From JBFWNZ01 sp050250795 (GTDB taxonomy: Bacteria; Pseudomonadota; Alphaproteobacteria; UBA8366): a stretch of 7,079 nt of DNA. Shown here piece after piece: positions 1 through 5,561 of the stretch. The stretch lies in NCBI GenBank assembly GCA_050250795.1, contig JBFWNZ010000200.1:1-7079 (forward strand), written 5' to 3'. The notes under the pieces were generated by a model. It was not told the origin of the DNA. It did not search any database and saw nothing but the letters and a program-made list of their open reading frames with translations. A program made the position numbers and the translations under genes. Positions within the stretch are counted from its first letter, which is position 1. Each line of letters opens with the position of its first letter.

Positions 1-1
1 C

Positions 2-886
2 GAGTTGGTGGCGGGGGCACGGGTCGAGGTGGCGCCCTACAAGCGCGATCCGGCCGATTTCGTGCTGTGGAAGCCGAGTTCGGACGATCTGCCTGGCTGG
101 GACAGCCCCTGGGGGCGCGGCCGGCCGGGCTGGCACATCGAATGCTCGGCGATGAGCGAGAAGTATCTGGGGCCGGCCTTCGACATTCATGGCGGCGGGC
201 TGGACCTGATCTTCCCGCATCATGAAAACGAGATCGCGCAAAGCTGCTGCGCGCATGACGAGCGGCACGGCTTCGCGAAATACTGGATGCATAACGGCCA
301 TCTGATGGCCGAGGGCGAGAAGATGTCGAAGTCGCTCGGCAACTTCTACACCGTCCACGACCTGCTGGCCGAGTTCTCGGGCGAGGCGATCCGTCTCGCC
401 CTGCTGCAGACGCATTACCGCCAGCCGCTGGATTTCACCAAGGACAAGCTGCGCGAGGCGAAGGGACGGCTCGACCGGCTCTATCGCGCGTTGGAGCGGG
501 TGGAAGGGGCGGCGGAGCCCGAAGGCGGGTCGCTCGACGGTACGGAGCCTTTCGCGGCGGCGCTGTTCGACGACCTGAACACGCCGCTGGCGATCAGCCA
601 CCTCGACGCGCAGGCCCAGGCGGTGCTGGCCGGGGATGCGGGCGCGGCGGCGACCTACCGCGCGAATGCGCGGCTGCTGGGGCTGCTGGGCCAGCCTTCC
701 GCGACATGGTTCCAGGGCGATGTGCAGGATGCCGACGCGGCGCGGATCGAGGGGCTGATCGCCGACCGCAAGGCGGCGCGCAAGGCCCGCGACTTCGCCG
801 AGGCCGACCGCATCCGCGACGCGCTGGCCGCCGAGGGTATCCTGCTTGAGGACAAGCCGGGCGAAACGGTCTGGCGCCGCGCCTAA
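2..886 (+). CDS. cysS: Cysteinyl-tRNA synthetase, C-terminal part (5'-truncated)
   Basis: Class I aminoacyl-tRNA synthetase that activates cysteine with ATP and charges tRNA-Cys in the cytoplasm. The reading frame is open from base 2, so the start lies outside the window; 294 residues are visible of a family length of about 460-480, and the N-terminal Rossmann half with the HIGH motif is missing. Seen directly: the zinc-site segments GWHIECSAM (Cys ligand) and DIHGGGLDLIFPHHENEIAQS (His/Glu ligands), then the KMSKS loop as GEKMSKSLGNF at about visible residues 109-119, then the helical anticodon-binding region, and the typical C-terminal tail ARDFAEADRIRDAL followed by a hairpin-like GILLEDKPGETVWRR end. 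All key residues of the visible part are intact, so the gene is cut by the contig edge rather than decayed. Its TAA stop overlaps the stop of the convergent VOC gene. Family assignment is essentially certain. Confidence 0.97.
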   Translation, partial: ELVAGARVEVAPYKRDPADFVLWKPSSDDLPGWDSPWGRGRPGWHIECSAMSEKYLGPAFDIHGGGLDLIFPHHENEIAQSCCAHDERHGFAKYWMHNGHLMAEGEKMSKSLGNFYTVHDLLAEFSGEAIRLALLQTHYRQPLDFTKDKLREAKGRLDRLYRALERVEGAAEPEGGSLDGTEPFAAALFDDLNTPLAISHLDAQAQAVLAGDAGAAATYRANARLLGLLGQPSATWFQGDVQDADAARIEGLIADRKAARKARDFAEADRIRDALAAEGILLEDKPGETVWRRA

Positions 887-1278
887 GCGGGCTCCGGCGG
901 ACCTTTCAGTTCGACCGTGTTGCCTTCTGGATCGTCGACATAGATCGACGGGCCGTAACCCTCCGCGCCGTAGCGGCGCTTGGGCGCGTCGGCGGCGAAG
1001 CCGTTCGCCGCCAAGTGGGCCAGGATCGCGTCGGGATCGAAGGGGCGCACGGTCAGGCAGAAATGATCCATGTTGCGGCCTTCTGGCGGCGCGGCCGACG
1101 CATCGACGAGGTCGATCAGCGCCGTGCCGGCGCGCAGTTGTGTGAGCCGGATGCTCTCCACCACCCGTTCGACGGGACAGCCCAGGACATCGCGATAGAA
1201 GGCCAGCATCCGCGGCAGGTCGCGGCAGCGGATCACGACATGGTCCAGCCCGCGCATGGCGAAGGGAACGCCGCTCAT
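883..1278 (-). CDS. VOC family protein (glyoxalase/dioxygenase fold)
   Basis: A 131-residue single-domain vicinal-oxygen-chelate protein, complete, with two beta-alpha-beta-beta-beta modules. The three positions that usually bind the metal are present: H13 in GLDHVVIRC, H72 in NMDHFCL, and E123 in GNTVELKG, so a metal-dependent enzyme is likely. The DPEGNTVELKGP ending and the LAFYRDVLGC segment are typical of the group often labelled glyoxalase or 'VOC family virulence protein'; the substrate is unknown. The start is the ATG at 1278, which overlaps the TGA of the upstream PqiA-like gene (ATGA) and has GGAGAGG four bases before it. The open frame continues far upstream, but that part is out-of-frame reading of the PqiA-like gene. 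The TAG stop overlaps the cysS stop. The fold is clear; specific function (lactoylglutathione lyase, fosfomycin-type transferase, other) cannot be told. Confidence 0.9.
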   Translation of the reverse strand: MSGVPFAMRGLDHVVIRCRDLPRMLAFYRDVLGCPVERVVESIRLTQLRAGTALIDLVDASAAPPEGRNMDHFCLTVRPFDPDAILAHLAANGFAADAPKRRYGAEGYGPSIYVDDPEGNTVELKGPPEPA

Positions 1279-1814
1279 GCCGCCTCTCCGTCCGGGGCCA
1301 TGGCCAGGGCGCGCAGGCGATGGATCGCCGCCATCGACAGCAGGACCGAGGCGAGGAACAGGTAGAGGCCCGGTTCCGTGCGGGCATCGGCGAGGCCGCT
1401 GGCCTTGACCGAGAACACCACGAGCGCCGCGACGAACACGTCCAGCATCGCCCAGCGCCCGACCCATTCCAGGCGCCGGACCGCCCGTGCGCGGCGCGCG
1501 GCGGGTGCGTCGAGCCGCAGCCAAAGCGCGAAGGCGGCCGCCAGCTTGCACAGCGGGAACCCGATGGAAAAGGCGGCGACGGCCAGGGCGACCATGACTT
1601 CGCCCTCGGCGAGAAGGCGCAGCACGGCGTCGAGGATGGAGAAGCGGTCGGTGAACAGCCACAGCGACCGCACGCTCAGGATCGGCAGCATCAGGCCCAA
1701 CGCCAGCAGCGCGAGGCTTGCGAGCATGGCGAATGCCAGGACGGACGGCCGGGACCGCCGCCCTTCGGGTATAGGATGGAGTTGCGGAATCGCTGTGGAC
1801 ATCTGCGCTATCAT
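1275..1814 (-). CDS. Single-domain PqiA-like (paraquat-inducible protein A family) membrane protein
   Basis: A 179-residue inner-membrane protein carrying one PqiA domain. Four hydrophobic segments lie at about residues 25-46, 73-97, 122-137 and 148-164. Family hallmarks seen: LPILSVRSLWLF after the first segment, SIGFPLCKL at 83-91 (the family's S-x-x-x-P-L-x-K-L), and RWAMLDVFV at 120-128. E. coli PqiA and LetA are about 420 residues with two such domains and work with MCE proteins in envelope lipid transport; this half-size form lacks the second domain and has no MCE partner in view, so transfer of that role is inference. Start: the ATG at 1814 has GGAAGGAA nine bases upstream; a second in-frame ATG at 1802 has no such site, and the TTG at 1889 would overlap the divergent SDR start. 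It is followed by the VOC gene with an ATGA overlap, so the two are probably co-expressed. Confidence 0.85.
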   Translation of the reverse strand: MIAQMSTAIPQLHPIPEGRRSRPSVLAFAMLASLALLALGLMLPILSVRSLWLFTDRFSILDAVLRLLAEGEVMVALAVAAFSIGFPLCKLAAAFALWLRLDAPAARRARAVRRLEWVGRWAMLDVFVAALVVFSVKASGLADARTEPGLYLFLASVLLSMAAIHRLRALAMAPDGEAA

Positions 1815-1888
1815 CGCGTCTCGTTCCTTCCGGTCAAGCGCCGGCCGCTCCTTTCCCCGCGGCCGATTCATCCAAAGAGAGGATTGCA
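1815..1888. promoter_or_regulatory. Divergent intergenic region with 7-bp dyad (1842-1865)
   Basis: This 74-base gap separates the divergent PqiA-like and SDR genes and must hold both starts of transcription unless either promoter lies inside a gene. It contains the inverted repeat CGGCCGC (1842-1848) and GCGGCCG (1859-1865) around a pyrimidine-rich loop, a possible shared operator. On the minus strand TTGACC (1837-1832) matches a -35 box well, but the hexamer at the expected -10 distance overlaps the annotated PqiA start and is poor. The SDR ribosome-binding site AGAGAGGA ends five bases before its ATG. No convincing plus-strand promoter is visible. Confidence 0.4.
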
Positions 1889-2674
1889 ATGCTCAAGGGC
1901 AAGACTGCGCTCGTCACCGGGTGCACGGCCGGCCTCGGCTTCGCGACGGTCCGCGAACTGGCCGGCGAAGGCGTGAACGTGATGATGAACGGCTTCATCG
2001 AGGCCGATCAGATCGACGCCAAGCGAGCGGCGGTTGAGAAGGAGTTCGGGATCAAGACGGCGTATCACGGCGCCGACCTGACGCAGCCCGACCAGATCGA
2101 GGATCTGGTCGCGGCCACGAAGAAGACCTTCGGCTCGGTCGACATCCTGATCAACAACGCCGTTTTCCGGAACTTCGCAAGCATCCCCGAGATGCCGCTG
2201 GACGGCTGGAACCGGGCGATGGCGGTCAACGTCACGGCTCCCTTCCTGCTGACCAAGATGGTGCTGCCGCTGATGCGCGAAACGGGCTTCGGCCGCATCG
2301 TCAACATGTGCTCGACGATGAGCCTGTTCGCGCAGAAGGACCGTTCGGACTATGTGACGACCAAGACGGCGCTGCTCGGTCTGACCCGCGCCACGGCCTA
2401 CGAGCTGATGCATGACGACGACATCACCTGCAATGGCGTCTGCCCCGGCTCGATCTACACCTCCTACAGCGGCGGCAAGATCAAGGAGATGGCGGCCAGG
2501 GAGGGGATCACCGAGGAGGAGGCGACGAAGATTTTCCTGCAGGGCCGCCAGCCCTCGCTGCGCTTCATCCCGGATCAGCATGTGGCCAAGCTGATCGTCT
2601 TCCTGTGCGGTCCGCATGCCCAGATGATCAAGGGCTCGGGCGTCGTCATCGACGACGGCTGGCACGTCACCTGA
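1889..2674 (+). CDS. SDR family oxidoreductase, 3-hydroxybutyrate-dehydrogenase-like
   Basis: A complete 261-residue classical short-chain dehydrogenase/reductase, cytoplasmic and presumably NAD(H)-dependent. Seen: the cofactor motif TGCTAGLG at 10-17, N89-N90-A91 in the NNA motif, N114, catalytic S142, Y155 and K159 (YVTTK), and CPGS at 185-188. The overall match is to D-3-hydroxybutyrate dehydrogenases: MLKGKTALVTG start, NGF at 34-36, GADLTQ, QPSLRF at 221-226 and a late Trp (W258). However, most residues that hold 3-hydroxybutyrate in the Pseudomonas enzyme (from memory Q94, H144, K152, W187, Q196) are here R94, M144, R152, S188 and K197, and the usual terminal DGGW is DDGW. The true substrate is therefore likely another hydroxy or oxo acid. 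The start is supported by AGAGAGGA five bases upstream. It lies just before the Ldh2-type and D-2-hydroxyacid dehydrogenase genes. SDR family certain; BDH activity doubtful. Confidence 0.92.
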   Translation: MLKGKTALVTGCTAGLGFATVRELAGEGVNVMMNGFIEADQIDAKRAAVEKEFGIKTAYHGADLTQPDQIEDLVAATKKTFGSVDILINNAVFRNFASIPEMPLDGWNRAMAVNVTAPFLLTKMVLPLMRETGFGRIVNMCSTMSLFAQKDRSDYVTTKTALLGLTRATAYELMHDDDITCNGVCPGSIYTSYSGGKIKEMAAREGITEEEATKIFLQGRQPSLRFIPDQHVAKLIVFLCGPHAQMIKGSGVVIDDGWHVT

Positions 2675-2683
2675 TCCGGACAA

Positions 2684-2706
2684 GGGACGCCGCCGGGCGG
2701 CGTCCC
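2684..2706 (+). terminator. Hairpin after the SDR gene, possible terminator
   Basis: A perfect 11-base inverted repeat, GGGACGCCGCC and GGCGGCGTCCC, lies nine bases after the SDR stop; as RNA it would fold to a 10-bp stem with a CGG loop. The following bases (GCGCTTCC) have no real T run, so it may be a weak terminator, a 3'-end stabiliser or a processing site that lowers expression of the next genes. Confidence 0.55.
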
Positions 2707-2718
2707 GCGCTTCCAAGG

Positions 2719-2747
2719 TTGCACCGGACGGCCGGGGCCGGGAGAAT
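2719..2747 (+). promoter_or_regulatory. Candidate promoter for the Ldh2/2-hydroxyacid dehydrogenase pair
   Basis: TTGCAC (2719-2724) and GAGAAT (2742-2747) are spaced by 17 bases and match the sigma-70-type boxes at three and four of six positions. They lie after the hairpin and 28 bases before the next ATG, leaving room for a short leader. An 8-base palindrome CACCGGTG (2755-2762) follows, next to the ribosome-binding site. This is a weak match in GC-rich DNA and could be chance. Confidence 0.3.
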
Positions 2748-2775
2748 GCCCGCCCACCGGTGAGAGGGCCGTGCC

Positions 2776-3867
2776 ATGGCAGAGACCGCCTATTACGATC
2801 CATCCGTTTTGCGCGCCTTCACGGCGGCGCTCTTCCAGCGTCACGGCCTGCCCGAGGCCGATGCCGTGCGGGTGGCGGACTGCCTCGTCCACTCGAATCT
2901 GCGCGGTCTCGACAGCCACGGCATCGCACGCATCCCCATCTATGCGGAAAGGCTGCGCCGGGGCGTGGTGGCGCCGCGCCCGACCATCACGGTGGAGCGG
3001 ATGACGCCCGTGGCGGCGCTGGTCGATGGCGGGACGGGCATGGGGTTCCTGGCGGCGACGCGGGCGATGGACGAGGCCATTGCCATGGCGCGCGACTATG
3101 GCGTGGGGCTGGTGGGCGTGCGCAACAGCACGCATTTCGGCATGGCCGCCTGTTATGTGCTGCAGGCGATCGAGGCGGGAATGGCAAGCCTCGTCTTCAC
3201 CAATGCGTCGCCGGCGCTGCCGCCCTGGGGCGGGCGCGCCAAGTTCCTGGGCGCGAGCCCCTTTGCGGCGGGTGCGCCGGCGGGCGAGTCCGGCGTTCCC
3301 TTCGTGCTCGACATGGCGATGACCGTGACGGCGCGGGGCAAGCTGCGGCTGGCGGCGCAGCGCGGCGAGCCGATCCCGGAGGGCATGGCGCTGGACGGCG
3401 AGGGCAAGCCCACGACCGACGGCATGAAGGCCTTCGAGGGGATCGTGCTGCCCTTCGGCGGCGCCAAGGGGGCGGCCATCGCCATGCTGATGGAGGTCAT
3501 GGCGGGCGCGATGACCGGCAGCCGCTTTGCCGGCCAGGTCCGCAGCCTCTACGACGATTTTTCGGGGCCCCAGGATGTGGGCCATATGATGATGGCCTTC
3601 CGACCGGACCTGTTCATGCCGCTGGCGGAATACCGTCGCCGGATGGATGAACTGGTCGCACAGACCAAGGCACAGCCGAAGGCCGCCGGGTTCGACGAGA
3701 TCCTGATGGCGGGCGAGCCGGAGACGCGGGCCGAGGCGAAGCGCCTGCGGACGGGAATTCCGGTCACGGGCGATGTTATCGACCGGTTGCGCGAAGAAGC
3801 GGATGCGGTGGGGCTGGCCTTTCCTGACGGCACCCCGACACCCCTGAATGGAGAGGAATACCGATGA
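2776..3867 (+). CDS. Ldh2-type (malate/L-lactate dehydrogenase family) oxidoreductase
   Basis: A complete 363-residue cytoplasmic NAD(P)-dependent dehydrogenase of the Ldh2 superfamily, which is unrelated to classical LDH/MDH and includes L-malate, ureidoglycolate, (R)-sulfolactate (ComC) dehydrogenases and delta1-piperideine-2-carboxylate reductase. Seen: the signature LRGLDSHGIAR at 42-52 with H48 in the active-site motif, RNSTHFG at 116-122, D179 in FVLDMAMT, PEGMALD near 201-207 (most relatives have GWALD) and LPFGGAKG at 225-232. Length is normal for the family. The start is supported by GAGAGGG seven bases upstream. The TGA stop overlaps the ATG of the next gene (ATGA at 3864-3867), so translation of the two is probably coupled. 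Family is secure; the substrate, a 2-hydroxy acid or cyclic imino acid, cannot be named from sequence. The coupled D-isomer-type enzyme favours a 2-hydroxy acid. Confidence 0.93.
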   Translation: MAETAYYDPSVLRAFTAALFQRHGLPEADAVRVADCLVHSNLRGLDSHGIARIPIYAERLRRGVVAPRPTITVERMTPVAALVDGGTGMGFLAATRAMDEAIAMARDYGVGLVGVRNSTHFGMAACYVLQAIEAGMASLVFTNASPALPPWGGRAKFLGASPFAAGAPAGESGVPFVLDMAMTVTARGKLRLAAQRGEPIPEGMALDGEGKPTTDGMKAFEGIVLPFGGAKGAAIAMLMEVMAGAMTGSRFAGQVRSLYDDFSGPQDVGHMMMAFRPDLFMPLAEYRRRMDELVAQTKAQPKAAGFDEILMAGEPETRAEAKRLRTGIPVTGDVIDRLREEADAVGLAFPDGTPTPLNGEEYR

Positions 3868-4847
3868 AGGACATCAAGGTCGCGGTGCTCGACGACTACA
3901 TGAAGGTCGCACCCAGCTCGGCCGACTGGGCCAGCCTGCCGCCGCATGTGAAGATCGATTTCGTCCACGAGAAGCTGCCGGAAGGGCCGGCGCGGGTCGA
4001 GGCGTTGAAGCCCTATGACGTGCTGCTGCTGATGCGCGAGCGAACGCCGCTGCCCAAGGAACTGCTGGAGCAGTTGCCGAACCTGAAATGCATCTGCATG
4101 CCGAACATGCACAACCGGATGCTCGACATCGCATATTGCGTCGATCAAGGGATTCCCGTCTGCGGCTCGAACCCGCGCCGGACGCCCACCTTCGAGCATA
4201 CCTGGACGCTGATCCTGGCATTGGCCAAGAACCTGCTGGCCGATGTCGAGGTCATGCGCAAGGGCGGCTGGCAGACCAATATCGGCATGGAGCTGAAGGA
4301 CAAGACGCTTGGCGTGATCGGCCTCGGCCGCATCGGCATCGAGGTGGCCGCGGTCGGCCGGGTGTTCGGCATGAAGGTGCTGGCCTGGAGCCAGAACATG
4401 ACGCGCGAGACGGCCGAGCAGCATGGCTGCATCTATGCCGAGAAGGACGAGCTGTTGAGCCGGTCGGACGTGGTCGTGGTGCAGGTGATCGAGAGCCGCC
4501 GCACTCGCGGGATGATCGGCGCGCGCGAGCTGGGCCTGATGAAGCCGACCGCCTTCCTGGTCAATACCGCCCGCGGACCCATCGTCGACGAGGCGGCGCT
4601 GATCGAGGCGCTGCGCGAGAACCGCATCGCCGGTGCGGGGCTCGATGTCTACGCCGTCGAGCCGTTGCCGGCCGACCATCCGTTCCGCTCCATGCCGAAC
4701 GTGATCGCGACGCCGCATGTCGCGGGCTTCACGCGCGAAGACTACGCCGACTGGTATGGCGACATGCTGGAAAGCCTCGCCGCCTGGGTATCCGGCAAGC
4801 CGATCCGGATGGTTCAGAAGGGTGAGGGCTTCGTCGCCGTTCGATAG
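3864..4847 (+). CDS. D-isomer-specific 2-hydroxyacid dehydrogenase (NAD(P)-dependent)
   Basis: A complete 327-residue enzyme that interconverts a 2-hydroxy acid and its 2-oxo acid in the cytoplasm. Seen: the split substrate domain at each end, FEHTWTLILALAKN at 110-123, the cofactor motif GLGRIG at 153-158, and the catalytic triad R237 (NTARGPIVDE), E266 (DVYAVEP) and H285 (ATPHVAGF). At the end of the second Rossmann strand, where NAD enzymes usually have Asp, the sequence is VLAWSQN, with Ser at 176; related proteins share this, so NADP use is possible. The loop that normally reads like TG-x-x-N-x-x-D is here MPNMHNRMLD at 79-88, which may alter substrate binding. Its ATG lies inside the stop of the Ldh2-type gene and has GAGAGGA six bases upstream. 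Family members include phosphoglycerate, glyoxylate/hydroxypyruvate, formate and (S)-sulfolactate dehydrogenases; the exact substrate is unknown. Confidence 0.93.
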   Translation: MKDIKVAVLDDYMKVAPSSADWASLPPHVKIDFVHEKLPEGPARVEALKPYDVLLLMRERTPLPKELLEQLPNLKCICMPNMHNRMLDIAYCVDQGIPVCGSNPRRTPTFEHTWTLILALAKNLLADVEVMRKGGWQTNIGMELKDKTLGVIGLGRIGIEVAAVGRVFGMKVLAWSQNMTRETAEQHGCIYAEKDELLSRSDVVVVQVIESRRTRGMIGARELGLMKPTAFLVNTARGPIVDEAALIEALRENRIAGAGLDVYAVEPLPADHPFRSMPNVIATPHVAGFTREDYADWYGDMLESLAAWVSGKPIRMVQKGEGFVAVR

Positions 4848-4859
4848 GGAACTGGTCTG

Positions 4860-5183
4860 TCAGTGCTGGGTGCGCGGGCGGTAGCGGCCGTCCGCAATCC
4901 CGGCGAAGAACTCGCCGATCTGGGGATGGTTGACCGGGCCGTTGTCGGAATCGGGTACGAGATTCTGCTGCGACACATATGCCACATAGGTGGTATCGGC
5001 GTTCTCGGCCAGCAGATGATAGAAGGGCTGGTCCCGTGCCGGACGGCGGTCGGCCGGGATCGCTTCGTACCATTCCTCGGTATTCGCGAACTCCGGATCG
5101 ACGTCGAAGATCACGCCCCGGAACGGATAGACCCGGTGGCGGACGATCTGTCCGATGCTGAATTTGGCTTCCTTGCACTGCAT
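4860..5183 (-). CDS. hspQ: Heat shock protein HspQ (YccV; hemimethylated-DNA-binding/Lon-specificity factor family)
   Basis: A 107-residue cytoplasmic protein of the HspQ/YccV family. In enterobacteria HspQ binds hemimethylated oriC-region DNA in vitro and acts as a specificity-enhancing factor and substrate of Lon protease. Seen: AKFSIGQIVRHR at 6-17, then YPFRGVIFDVDPEF at 19-32, ANTEEWYEAIP, DQPFYHLLAE at 51-60, YVAYVSQQNLVPD at 66-78 and NHPQIGEFF, which together are diagnostic and cover nearly the whole protein. The ATG at 5183 is chosen because family members start just before AKF; the frame stays open upstream to 5279, but that stretch crosses a strong hairpin and looks like no HspQ. 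No clear ribosome-binding site precedes the ATG, which is unusual here. It converges on the 2-hydroxyacid dehydrogenase gene with only 12 bases between stops. Confidence 0.95.
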   Translation of the reverse strand: MQCKEAKFSIGQIVRHRVYPFRGVIFDVDPEFANTEEWYEAIPADRRPARDQPFYHLLAENADTTYVAYVSQQNLVPDSDNGPVNHPQIGEFFAGIADGRYRPRTQH

Positions 5184-5214
5184 AGCGGGTCGGATCGCGT
5201 CGCTCTCAAAAGTT

Positions 5215-5247
5215 AGGCCGCGCGGAAGGGGTGCTTCCGCGCGGCCT
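5215..5247 (-). terminator. Strong hairpin with short T run between lipoprotein gene and hspQ
   Basis: A perfect 14-bp stem, AGGCCGCGCGGAAG (5215-5228) and CTTCCGCGCGGCCT (5234-5247), encloses a 5-base loop. Read on the minus strand it is followed by AACTTTTGAG, a short T run, which fits a factor-independent terminator for the lipoprotein gene. It lies only 31 bases before the hspQ ATG, so it may instead, or also, be part of the hspQ leader. Confidence 0.65.
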
Positions 5248-5252
5248 GAACC

Positions 5253-5279
5253 CATATATCGATCCGGATTGTAAGGCAA
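5253..5279 (-). promoter_or_regulatory. Candidate hspQ promoter between two hairpins
   Basis: On the minus strand TTGCCT (5279-5274) and TATATG (5258-5253) resemble -35 and -10 boxes, but the spacer is only 15 bases. If used, the transcript would begin near 5246 and carry the 14-bp stem in its leader. No other AT-rich candidate lies closer to hspQ. Low confidence. Confidence 0.22.
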
Positions 5280-5313
5280 CGCCGCAAGGGCTGCGTTGCC
5301 TGCGCGGATCGAT
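5258..5313. repeat. Nested inverted repeats at the lipoprotein gene 3' end
   Basis: An inner stem pairs 5274-5285 with 5290-5301 (AGGCAACGC against GCGTTGCCT, plus two more pairs after one mismatch, loop of four). An outer stem pairs ATCGATCCG (5258-5266) with CGGATCGAT (5305-5313), whose end touches the lipoprotein stop codon. The whole could fold as one long interrupted hairpin. There is no T run after it on either strand, so it is better described as a 3'-end structure than as a classic terminator. Confidence 0.5.
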
Positions 5314-5561
5314 CAACGCCAGGCGGGCTTGCCCAGGTTGAGGTCCTCGTCGTCGGTCACGGCGCCGGTCACGGCACCGCCGACGGCACCGATCGCCGCG
5401 CCCGCCGCCGGCCCGATACCCGGAAGCGCCCAACCCAGCAGCGCGCCGCCGCCTGCGCCGATGCCTGCGCCGCTCAGTGCGCGATCGCCCTGGTTCGACC
5501 CGCAGGCCGTCAGGAGAAGCAGGGCGCCCACCAACGGAATAGCAGTCTTGAGACCAGACAT
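5313..5561 (-). CDS. Small glycine-zipper lipoprotein (OsmB-like)
   Basis: An 82-residue predicted lipoprotein. Seen: a signal peptide MSGLKTAIPLVGALLLLTAC with lipobox LTAC and lipidated C20; residue +2 is Gly, not Asp, which by the usual sorting rule predicts the outer membrane. The mature part of about 63 residues is dominated by a glycine-zipper segment at roughly residues 30-68 (repeated G-x-x-x-G spacing, GAGIGAGGG, GAAIGAVGGAVTGAV), followed by the acidic DDEDLNLG and KPAWR. Such proteins include OsmB and many stress- or stationary-phase lipoproteins; the exact role is unknown. Start: the ATG at 5561 has GGAG eight bases upstream, while the GTG at 5570 lies directly on that site and is rejected. 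The promoter is probably in the AT-richer stretch at about 5590-5630; no clean boxes are visible. Stop is TGA. Confidence 0.85.
   Translation of the reverse strand: MSGLKTAIPLVGALLLLTACGSNQGDRALSGAGIGAGGGALLGWALPGIGPAAGAAIGAVGGAVTGAVTDDEDLNLGKPAWR

Noticed and set aside
1279..1662. N-terminal extension of the first VOC gene
   Set aside because: It overlaps the PqiA-like gene in another frame, is Arg/Pro-rich, and the VOC domain starts just after the ATGA junction at 1278.
1868..2803. A 311-codon minus-strand frame opposite the SDR gene
   Set aside because: It mirrors the SDR codons, spans the intergenic hairpin and shows no domain.
2575..3585. A 336-codon minus-strand frame opposite the SDR end and Ldh2-type gene
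   Set aside because: Same low-complexity composition, no family features, and it crosses the intergenic hairpin.
3549..4718. A 389-codon open frame on the minus strand opposite the Ldh2-type and 2-hydroxyacid dehydrogenase genes
   Set aside because: It is rich in His, Arg, Ala and Gln with no recognisable domain, and it lies wholly opposite two well-supported enzymes; long antisense frames are common in GC-rich DNA.
5184..5279. N-terminal extension of HspQ
   Set aside because: It begins with TTG, passes through a 14-bp hairpin, and has no counterpart in HspQ proteins, which start near the AKF segment.
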